A stretch of DNA of 21,260 nucleotides from CAYUCY01 sp964443525 (GTDB lineage: Bacteria; Pseudomonadota; Alphaproteobacteria; Caedimonadales; Caedimonadaceae): positions 1 to 21,260 of the forward strand of contig CAYUCY010000023.1 in assembly GCA_964443525.1 (NCBI GenBank), given 5' to 3'. A program made the position numbers and the translations under genes. The stretch's first letter is position 1; each line of letters opens with the position of its first letter. A model generated the notes under the pieces. It did not search any database. It saw nothing but the letters and a program-made list of their open reading frames with translations, and was not told where the DNA came from. Positions 7,106 to 13,822 of this stretch are shown here, in pieces.

Positions 7106-8605
7106 ATGCAAACACAGAAAACAACGGTTCCTGCCGCCAATGGAGCTGGTACGCTTTTAGGACATCCGAGCGGTCTTTTCGTGCTGTCTTTTTCGGAGAT
7201 GTTTGAGCGGTTCAGTTATTACGGAATGCGCTCCCTTCTCGTACTCTATATGGTTTCCCAACTAAAATATGCTGACGAGCGTGCTTATGGGATTTACGGT
7301 CTTTATGCAGCCCTTGTTTATGCGGCTCCTCTTATCGGCGGGTATTTGGCGGATAAGGTCATCGGCTTTAAAAGGGCCATTGTCATGGGAAGTCTCGTCA
7401 TCGCTTCGGGCCACCTTTGTATGGCCATGCCTTTCGGTGAGGCCTTTTTCTATTGCGGACTGGGATTGATTATCTCCGGGACCGGGCTCTTTAAGTCGAA
7501 CGTCTCAGCTTTGGTTGGGATGCTCTATAAAAAGGAGGACCCGAGACGTGATGCCGCCTACACGCTCTTTTATCTAGGGATCAATGCGGGCGGATTTTTA
7601 GCACCTTTCGTGTGTGGCTATATCGGGACCCAATACGGGTGGCATTACGGGTTCGGGCTCGCCGGGTTCGGAATGATTCTGGGAGCGCTGATCCTCCTTG
7701 CTAAGAGCCATCACTTTTCCTATGTGGAGACTCCTCCCTCTTCTATGAGAAATCTCTCAAATTTCACGTTGATGGGAGGATTGTTGGCGGGGCCTCTTTT
7801 CGCAGGGATGGTTTATGCGAGTGAGACTTTTACCAATATTCTTCCCATAATCGGCATCGCCTTTCTTGTCTACCTACTGCGGGTTTCTTTGAAAAGTACT
7901 CCCGCTGAAAGGAAGAACATCATGGCGCTTTTGATTGCTATCTGCCTACTTCTCTTATCGGGGGCTCTTGTTGAACAATCGGGCATGGCTTTGACACTTT
8001 TTATCGAAAGAAACGTCGATCGTGTGTTTCTCGGATGGACCATCCCCACGGCCTTTTTCCAATCCATCGATCCCTTTACGGTGCTCATCTTCGGGGGTCT
8101 TTTCTCCTATCTCTGGATGAAATTGGCGGCACGGGGCAAGGATTTGGAAACCTCAATCAAATATGCCTTGGGATTCGGCTTTATCGGTCTTGCTTATTTT
8201 ATTATCTATCTGGGGTGTATGACAGGTCAGCAAGGAGACGGTATTTCGCCTCTTATTTATGCTTTTGCAGGCATGACGTTCCTTTCTATGGGAGACATCT
8301 GTATTTACCCCGTAACCTTGTCTTTATGCTCTAAGCTAGCCCCGAAACGTCTTGAAGGGGTTATGATGGGAGGCGTGATGATGGGTGTGTCCTTCTCATA
8401 CCTCTTCGGCAGCATTCTTGCTAAATTCGCAAGCCTGCCAAGCGATAAGATGGAAACCATCGATTTGTCCGAATCGGTTTTGATTTACGGAGATCTTTTC
8501 CGGAACATGGCTTTGATTGCCGTCGTCTGCATTGCTTTGACGATCTGTATCGGTCTTTGGATGAATAAGGTAACAGGCGATCAACGAGCGACCGTCTCAG
8601 CATAG
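7106..8605 (+). CDS. POT/PTR-family proton-dependent oligopeptide transporter
   Basis: Inner-membrane major-facilitator protein that imports di- and tripeptides with protons. The family signature ExxERFxYYG is present as EMFERFSYYG (31-40), where the Glu/Arg residues take part in proton coupling. It is followed by the loop GGYLADKVIGFKRAI typical of POT proteins. FYLGINAGGFLAPFVCGYIG is the second POT signature, after RDAAYTLF. Around 12-14 hydrophobic segments run through the 499 residues, as usual. Start ATG 7106 follows an AAGGA at about ten bases. It has its own promoter and a strong terminator, so it is a single-gene unit. Peptide import would suit an amino-acid-dependent, host-associated bacterium. 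Confidence 0.9.
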   Translation: MQTQKTTVPAANGAGTLLGHPSGLFVLSFSEMFERFSYYGMRSLLVLYMVSQLKYADERAYGIYGLYAALVYAAPLIGGYLADKVIGFKRAIVMGSLVIASGHLCMAMPFGEAFFYCGLGLIISGTGLFKSNVSALVGMLYKKEDPRRDAAYTLFYLGINAGGFLAPFVCGYIGTQYGWHYGFGLAGFGMILGALILLAKSHHFSYVETPPSSMRNLSNFTLMGGLLAGPLFAGMVYASETFTNILPIIGIAFLVYLLRVSLKSTPAERKNIMALLIAICLLLLSGALVEQSGMALTLFIERNVDRVFLGWTIPTAFFQSIDPFTVLIFGGLFSYLWMKLAARGKDLETSIKYALGFGFIGLAYFIIYLGCMTGQQGDGISPLIYAFAGMTFLSMGDICIYPVTLSLCSKLAPKRLEGVMMGGVMMGVSFSYLFGSILAKFASLPSDKMETIDLSESVLIYGDLFRNMALIAVVCIALTICIGLWMNKVTGDQRATVSA

Positions 8606-8609
8606 CTCA

Positions 8610-8640
8610 AAAAGCCCCATGGACGATCATGGGGCTTTTC
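8610..8640 (+). terminator. Rho-independent terminator after the peptide transporter
   Basis: A 12-bp perfect stem AAAAGCCCCATG/CATGGGGCTTTT (8610-8621 and 8628-8639) with loop GACGAT ends in a T run. The A/T symmetry makes it usable in both directions, though no gene approaches on the minus strand. Confidence 0.92.
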
Positions 8641-8716
8641 TCCTTATAAGTTTCTAAAGATTTTTTGAAGGTATGCGTGTATAAAAGACATCTAATCTCA
8701 TGAGAAACTTGAGCTG

Positions 8717-9421
8717 ATGTCATCTTTAACTATCAAGGTATTCACCATCTTTCCCGATCTTTTTCCGGGACCTCTGACAGAGTCACTGACGGGAAGAGCT
8801 CTTAAGGAAAATCTTTGGCAGTTGGAAGCCGTCAATCTACGTGACTTCGCTTCAGACAAGCATAAAAGCGTAGATGATACACCGTTCGGAGGAGGCGCGG
8901 GTATGGTGATGCGTCCTGATGTTTTGGATCGAGCTTTTGAAGCACACTATAAAAGACCTGGTGCATTCCTTTATATGTCTCCCAAGGGAGCACCCCTTAC
9001 GCAAGCCCATGTAAAAGAACTTGCCAAACAGCCTTCAATCGGTATATTGTGTGGCAGATTTGAAGGTGTTGACCAACGCGTTCTAGACGCCTGGGCCCTT
9101 GAAGAGGTGAATATCGGCGACTTTATCATGACCGGCGGGGAAATCCCTGCCATGTGTCTGATTGATTCGGTCGTAAGGCTCTTACCAGGTGTCATCGGAT
9201 CGCCCGAGTCCCTTGAGGAGGAGAGCTTCTCTCACGGTCTTCTGGAATATCCACAGTACACAAGGCCACGCCTCTGGAAAGGAATTTCCGTTCCCGAAGT
9301 TCTTTTGGAAGGACACCACGAAAAAATTAAAACTTGGCGGCAGGACATGGCCGAAAAAATAACACGTGAAAGACGTCCCGATTTGTGGCATAAGTACTTT
9401 CACGCTAAGACTGAAGAATGA
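8717..9421 (+). CDS. trmD: tRNA (guanine-N1)-methyltransferase TrmD
   Basis: Methylates G37 next to the anticodon of tRNAs reading CNN codons, which prevents +1 frameshifting; essential in most bacteria. The sequence opens with FTIFPDLFPGPL and has VDDTPFGGGAGMVM (about 52-65). The trefoil-knot SAM site appears as ILCGRFEGVDQRV and IGDFIMTGGEIPAM. QYTRP and VLLEGHHEKIKTWR follow, with the catalytic-region residues of the C-terminal domain. The length of 234 is typical. Start ATG 8717 is preceded by a weak GAG. It forms a two-gene unit with rplS (14 bases apart). The rpsP and rimM genes that often precede it in proteobacteria are absent here. Confidence 0.96.
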   Translation: MSSLTIKVFTIFPDLFPGPLTESLTGRALKENLWQLEAVNLRDFASDKHKSVDDTPFGGGAGMVMRPDVLDRAFEAHYKRPGAFLYMSPKGAPLTQAHVKELAKQPSIGILCGRFEGVDQRVLDAWALEEVNIGDFIMTGGEIPAMCLIDSVVRLLPGVIGSPESLEEESFSHGLLEYPQYTRPRLWKGISVPEVLLEGHHEKIKTWRQDMAEKITRERRPDLWHKYFHAKTEE

Positions 9422-9435
9422 AAGGGTGACGAAAA

Positions 9436-9825
9436 ATGAACGTTCTGCAAAAGTTTGAGCATGATCAAGTTCAAAAACTTGCTGCTAATAATCCTGTGCC
9501 TGAGTTTGCGCCCGGGGACACAGTTCGGGTTCTCGTAAAAATTCGTGAAGGTGAAAGTGAGCGTATGCAAGCTTATGAAGGGGTCTGTATTGCTCGCAAG
9601 AACGCAGGCGTCAACAGCTCTTTCACGGTCCGCAAGATTTCCTTCGGAGAAGGCGTTGAGCGCGTTTTCCCATTGTATTCTCCCAACATCCGCCTTGAAG
9701 TCGTTCGCAGAGGCGATGTCCGCCGTGCGAAACTCTATTACCTTCGTGGCCGTACGGGTAAAAGTGCTCGTATCGCAGAGAAGGCTTATCAAGCACAGAA
9801 TAATAAGACAGAAGCAGCCTCTTAA
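9436..9825 (+). CDS. rplS: 50S ribosomal protein L19
   Basis: Component of the large ribosomal subunit near the contact with the small subunit. FAPGDTVRVLVKIREGESER (24-43) followed by MQAYEGVCIARKN, and SFTVRKISFGEGVERVFPLY with SPNIRLEVVRRGDVRRAKLYYLRGR, are the nearly universal L19 blocks. The length of 129 includes a short C-terminal tail, as in alphaproteobacteria. Start ATG 9436 follows AAAGGGTGA. Its 14-base distance to trmD and same direction indicate co-transcription. Confidence 0.97.
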   Translation: MNVLQKFEHDQVQKLAANNPVPEFAPGDTVRVLVKIREGESERMQAYEGVCIARKNAGVNSSFTVRKISFGEGVERVFPLYSPNIRLEVVRRGDVRRAKLYYLRGRTGKSARIAEKAYQAQNNKTEAAS

Positions 9826-9855
9826 TCGTTTTTCATGACTCGTACTAGGCGGCCG

Positions 9856-9877
9856 GGGACAAAAGTTAAATTGTCCC
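9856..9877 (+). terminator. Possible weak terminator after rplS
   Basis: Seven-bp stem GGGACAA/TTGTCCC (9856-9862 and 9871-9877) with an eight-base AT-rich loop. Only a broken T-rich stretch follows, so it is a weak candidate. Confidence 0.35.
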
Positions 9878-9906
9878 TTGGGTGTCTTATTGCTTCATGA
9901 CATAAT
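9878..9906 (+). promoter_or_regulatory. Possible promoter of the pyruvate dehydrogenase operon
   Basis: TTGGGT (9878-9883) and CATAAT (9901-9906) are separated by 17 bases. The -35 is poor. Its position directly after the putative rplS hairpin and before pdhA supports it. Confidence 0.3.
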
Positions 9907-9939
9907 GCTTTTTAAATTATTACTTTTAAGGAGTTTCTC

Positions 9940-10943
9940 GTGAGCATCAAAGCGACCAAATCCTCAAACCCTACACCCTCGAAAGAAATCACCAAAGAAC
10001 AATTACTGCAATTTTATCGGGACATGCTCCTCATTCGTCGGTTTGAAGAGAAATCGGGCCAGCTCTACGGGATGGGTCTGATTGCCGGATTTTGCCATCT
10101 TTATATCGGGCAGGAAGCCGTCGTCGTTGGAGTGCAGTCTTGCCTCGAGCCGAAGGATACGGTTATTACCGCTTACCGGGATCACGGCCATATGCTTGCT
10201 TGCGGTATGGATGCTAACGGGGTGATGGCTGAGCTGACGGGACGTATCGGCGGTTACTCGAAAGGGAAGGGGGGATCGATGCATATGTTCTCCCGAGAAA
10301 AGAATTTTTTCGGAGGGCATGGCATCGTGGGTGCCCAGGTTCCCTTGGGAGCAGGTCTTGCCTTTGGCCATAAATATCGCGAAGATGGCGGGATTTGCGT
10401 GACTTATATGNNNNNNNNNNCCAAGGCCAAGTTTATGAAGCTTTTAACATGGTAGCCCTCTGGAAACTCCCTGTTCTTTTCATCATCGAAAACAATCAAT
10501 ACAGTATGGGAACCTCAATTGCGCGCCATGCCGCAGGTAAACACCTCTATGAGCGCGGGATAGCCTACGGTATCCCAGGATCCGAGGTCAATGGTATGGA
10601 TGTAGAGGCTGTCCGAGAAGCAGGCCTTAAAGCGGTTGAATACGTGCGGTCCGGGCAAGGCCCTATGATTCTAGAGATGAAAACCTATCGGTATCGCGGA
10701 CACTCCATGTCTGATCCTGCAAAGTACCGAACGAAGGAAGAAGTTGATACGGTTCGGTCAACGTCCGACCCGATCGATATGATTAAAGAACGCTTGGAAA
10801 AACGCTTTAAAGTTACCGAGGATGAAATTAAGGCCCTCGATAAAGAAATCAAAGAAATTGTAAATGCGTCTGCAGACTTTGCTCAGGAAAGTCCAGAACC
10901 AGATCCTTCCGAGCTCACAACAGACATCCTTCTGAAAAACTGA
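9940..10943 (+). CDS. pdhA: Pyruvate dehydrogenase E1 component, alpha subunit (interrupted by assembly gap)
   Basis: Thiamine-diphosphate-dependent decarboxylase subunit of the pyruvate dehydrogenase complex, acting as alpha2beta2 with the next gene product. FYRDMLLIRRFEEKSGQLYG and GFCHLYIGQEAV are the family opening; SKGKGGSMHMF carries the signature histidine, and KTYRYRGHSMSDP the later regulatory-loop region. Ten N (10411-10420) break the frame. Upstream it ends ...CVTYM; downstream a frame two bases out resumes with QGQVYEAFNM. The missing residues are the GDGAAN of the ThDP/Mg motif, whose last Asn-Asn (ENN) is present. About 17 real bases would restore one protein of about 336 residues, so this is an assembly artefact and not a mutation. 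Start is GTG 9940 with AAGGAG at 9928-9933. Confidence 0.93.
10411..10420. other. Assembly gap of ten N
   Basis: Ten unknown bases. The number does not restore the pdhA frame, so it is a placeholder and not a true length; family comparison predicts 17 bases. Confidence 0.95.
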
Positions 10944-10959
10944 ATCGAGGTCCCGAATC

Positions 10960-11958
10960 ATGAGCCAAGAGACAAATACCCTAACCGTTCGTGAAGCCCT
11001 TAGAGATGCAATGGCCGAGGAAATGCGTCGGGATCCCGATATCTTCTTGATGGGAGAAGAAGTTGCCGAGTACAACGGCGCCTATAAGGTCAGCCAAGGT
11101 TTGCTAGACGAATTCGGCCCGAAACGTGTTATTGACACGCCCATTACCGAATATGGCTTTGCAGGCCTGGGTGTGGGTGCAGCCTTTTATGGGTTAAGGC
11201 CGATCGTTGAATTTATGACCTTCAACTTTTCCATGCAAGCCATCGACCATATTATTAATAGTGCCGCCAAGACCCTTTATATGTCGGGGGGACAGATGGG
11301 TTGTCCTATCGTCTTTCGAGGGCCCAACGGAGCCGCAAGACGGGTTGGCGCTCAACATTCCCAATGTTTTGCGAGTTGGTATGCCCATTGTCCCGGCCTG
11401 AAGGTGATTGCTCCTTATTCGGCCACGGATGCTAAAGGTCTGCTGAAAGCGGCGATTCGAGACCCGAACCCCGTTGTCTTTCTTGAAAACGAGGTTCTCT
11501 ACGGAGCCTCTTTCCCAGCACCCTCTCCAGAAGATGAAGTCATTGAAATCGGAAAAGCCAAAATTGTAAGAGAAGGTTCTGACGTAACAATCACCGCTTT
11601 CTCGCTGATGGTGCGAGTTGCTCTCGAGGCAGCTGAAAAACTGGCACAGGAAGGGATCTCGGCAGAAGTCATTGACTTGCGCACTCTTCGCCCTCTTGAT
11701 ACGGAAACAATATTAAACTCCGTCCGAAAAACAAATCGCCTTGTTACGTTAGAGGAAGGCTGGCCCTATGCAGGCATCGGCGCTGAAATTTCCTCTCTTG
11801 TAACTGAGCAGGCTTTTGATTATCTAGATGCTCCCGTTCTGCGAGTGACAGGGGCGGATGTCCCGATGCCTTATGCGGACAATTTAGAAAAGTTGACGGT
11901 TCCTCAAGTTTCTTGGGTAGTTGATGCCGTCCGACAAGTGTGTTATCGAAAGATCTAA
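10960..11958 (+). CDS. pdhB: Pyruvate dehydrogenase E1 component, beta subunit
   Basis: Partner of E1alpha in oxidative decarboxylation of pyruvate and reductive acetylation of the E2 lipoyl group. LTVREALRDAMAEEMRRDP opens the pyrimidine-binding domain. MGEEVAEYNGAYKVSQGL contains the conserved catalytic Glu, RVIDTPITEYGFAGLGVGAA and EFMTFNFSMQAIDHIINSAAK are standard E1beta blocks, and the C-terminal domain begins near VTITAFSLMV. The length of 332 means there is no N-terminal lipoyl domain, unlike E1beta of many free-living alphaproteobacteria (Rhizobium, Caulobacter) and like the rickettsial form. It starts 16 bases after pdhA, with GAGG before the ATG. Confidence 0.96.
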   Translation: MSQETNTLTVREALRDAMAEEMRRDPDIFLMGEEVAEYNGAYKVSQGLLDEFGPKRVIDTPITEYGFAGLGVGAAFYGLRPIVEFMTFNFSMQAIDHIINSAAKTLYMSGGQMGCPIVFRGPNGAARRVGAQHSQCFASWYAHCPGLKVIAPYSATDAKGLLKAAIRDPNPVVFLENEVLYGASFPAPSPEDEVIEIGKAKIVREGSDVTITAFSLMVRVALEAAEKLAQEGISAEVIDLRTLRPLDTETILNSVRKTNRLVTLEEGWPYAGIGAEISSLVTEQAFDYLDAPVLRVTGADVPMPYADNLEKLTVPQVSWVVDAVRQVCYRKI

Positions 11959-11985
11959 CAAGAAAGAATCAACCGAGGATTCCCG

Positions 11986-13272
11986 ATGCCCATTAAAATC
12001 CTGATGCCAGCCCTCTCTCCCACCATGACTGAAGGGAATCTCGTCAAGTGGCATAAGAAAGAGGGAGATACTGTTAAGTCAGGGGAAATCCTAGCCGAAA
12101 TTGAAACCGACAAGGCCACCATGGAAGTGGAGGCGGTTGATGAAGGGAAAATCGCAAAAATCCTCGTTTCTGAGGGAACTGAGAGCGTTCAGGTCAATGC
12201 GGTGATCGCGGTTCTGTTGGAAGAAGATGAAGATCCCGCATCTCTCGACGCTTTCTTAAAAAACATTGCTACTGCCCAGCCTCAAGCGGAACAAGCAACA
12301 CCGAAAGAAGAGCGGACGCTTGACCCCCAAAAAGAAGAACCGAAATTGGAAGTGCTTTCCTCTTCACAAAGCATTTCATCTGCTCGTATTTTTGCAAGCC
12401 CCTTGGCAAGGCGCATAGCATCTCAAGAAAATATAGACCTCACCAGACTTACGGGAACGGGTCCCCACGGACGAGTCGTTCGCGCGGATGTAGAAGATGC
12501 CTTGAAGGGGGGAGGGGCCAAAGGAACTCTTCGCCTCGTACAAACATCCTACGCGCCTCAGCCGAGATCAGGGAATGGCCTTTTCCCAAACTATGAGGAA
12601 GTCAAGCTCAACACTATGCGTAAGGTGATCGCGCGTCGCTTGACCGAATCAAAGCAGAATGTTCCTCATTTCTATCTTACGGTTGACTGTGAAATTGACG
12701 CTCTTTTACAAATGCGCAAAGATCTCAACTCTATGCTGGACGAGAAATCGCGCGTCTCCGTCAATGACTTTATTATTAGAGCAGTCGCTCTTGCCCTCAA
12801 AGCCGTTCCTGAAGCAAACGCGTCTTATATGGAAGACCATGTTCGTCTTTATAAAGCAGCTGACGTCTCCGTTGCTGTTGCGATTGAAGGGGGGCTCGTC
12901 ACGCCCATTATTCGAGATGCCGAGACCAAACCCGTTACGGTTATTTCCTCAGAGATGAAAGATTTGGCTGCCCGTGCGCGTGCAGGTAAGCTGAAACCTG
13001 AGGAATTCCAAGGAGGTACCTTCAGTATCTCCAACCTCGGTATGTACGGCGTTAAAGACTTCTCCGCCGTCATCAATCCGCCCCAAGGCTGCATTTTGGC
13101 CGTCGGTGCGGGAGAACAACATCCCGTCGTGAAAGACGGTCGCCTTGAGATTGCAACCATCATGACTTGTACGCTTTCCGTTGACCACCGAGTCGTGGAT
13201 GGTGCCGTCGGCGCAGAATTCCTCAAAGCCTTCAAGGACTACATCACAAAACCTGTTCTTTTGTTTGTGTGA
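11986..13272 (+). CDS. pdhC: Pyruvate dehydrogenase E2, dihydrolipoamide acetyltransferase
   Basis: Core of the pyruvate dehydrogenase complex, transferring the acetyl group from lipoyl-lysine to CoA. Domains in order: one lipoyl domain (1-80) with the lipoylation lysine in ETDKATMEVE (Lys43); a Pro/Glu/Ala-rich linker; a peripheral subunit-binding domain (about 130-170, ASPLARRIASQENIDL and TGPHGRVVRADVEDAL); a second linker; and the catalytic domain from about 200, ending in SVDHRVVDGAVGAEFL with the catalytic His401. The 428 residues are normal for a single-lipoyl E2. It starts 27 bases after pdhB, with GAGGA upstream. No E3 (lpd) gene follows; the cluster ends here, so E3 must be encoded elsewhere. 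Confidence 0.96.
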   Translation: MPIKILMPALSPTMTEGNLVKWHKKEGDTVKSGEILAEIETDKATMEVEAVDEGKIAKILVSEGTESVQVNAVIAVLLEEDEDPASLDAFLKNIATAQPQAEQATPKEERTLDPQKEEPKLEVLSSSQSISSARIFASPLARRIASQENIDLTRLTGTGPHGRVVRADVEDALKGGGAKGTLRLVQTSYAPQPRSGNGLFPNYEEVKLNTMRKVIARRLTESKQNVPHFYLTVDCEIDALLQMRKDLNSMLDEKSRVSVNDFIIRAVALALKAVPEANASYMEDHVRLYKAADVSVAVAIEGGLVTPIIRDAETKPVTVISSEMKDLAARARAGKLKPEEFQGGTFSISNLGMYGVKDFSAVINPPQGCILAVGAGEQHPVVKDGRLEIATIMTCTLSVDHRVVDGAVGAEFLKAFKDYITKPVLLFV

Positions 13273-13275
13273 TAG

Positions 13276-13689
13276 ATTCTAGGATGCAACAGGTTTGGAA
13301 GAGTAGAAAAAATTAAGACAAGAGGAACGCTCAATCCTGAGCATCTAGAGAAAGAAATTGCATCAAGTTCAACTCTTGTTCAAGAAGAGATAAATAGTAT
13401 TTTTTCTTTTGATGGGATTGCAAAAGACATATATGAGAATATTGGTGATATTTTAGGATATCCAAAAGAACTCATCCACTTAACCCATGAAAAGCTTCAT
13501 CTTTTGAGTTCCTGTAAAAATATATATGAACTTGGTCTGAAACTCAGCCGAGGCGATAAATTGAAAGAGTTAAAGGGCGATGCAAAAGGAACCTGGCAAT
13601 TTAAAATTAATGATACCTATCGCGTACGTTTCGAAATTATGGAGGATCGGAGCGGCTTCATAAATGTACGCGTTGGGGACTTCTACTGA
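13276..13689 (+). pseudogene. HigB/RelE-like toxin remnant without a proper start
   Basis: The C-terminal part has the signature of the HigB branch of RelE/ParE toxins: LSRGDKLKELKGDAKGTWQF, then KINDTYRVRFEIMEDRSGF and VRVGDFY (compare the usual LKGDrkGxWsIxiNxxwRixF...DYH pattern). The reading frame is open from directly after the stop of pdhC (TGA then TAG in the same frame) to 13689. It contains no ATG; the only near-standard start is TTG at 13504, giving 61 residues, short of the roughly 90 of a whole toxin. The part before 13504 (NPEHLEKEIASSS... and INSIFSFDGI...) is polar and helical and I do not recognise it; it could be a fused or overwritten antitoxin. No antitoxin gene follows before polA. 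Most likely a decayed toxin; a short TTG-started protein is the alternative. Confidence 0.5.
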
Positions 13690-13822
13690 GGAAAGAAGAA
13701 TCAAGTAAATCTTGCTATTTTGTATACTTAAAGTTTTTCCACTTCACGGATGACATAACACCTCTGCCGTGCCATAACTAATTGAAAGGAACTCTTCTTT
13801 TCAAAGGTAAATCGGGGACCTA

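Noticed and set aside
9400..9792. Minus-strand frame of 130 codons opposite rplS
   Set aside because: L19 on the plus strand is unmistakable; the antisense frame is a shadow.
10395..10455. Two separate broken pdhA genes
   Set aside because: The break coincides exactly with the N run, and both halves join into one E1alpha once the missing motif is restored.
13281..13295. Second IS6-like end (GCAACAG) after pdhC
   Set aside because: Only seven bases match; insufficient to pair with the sequence at 2306.
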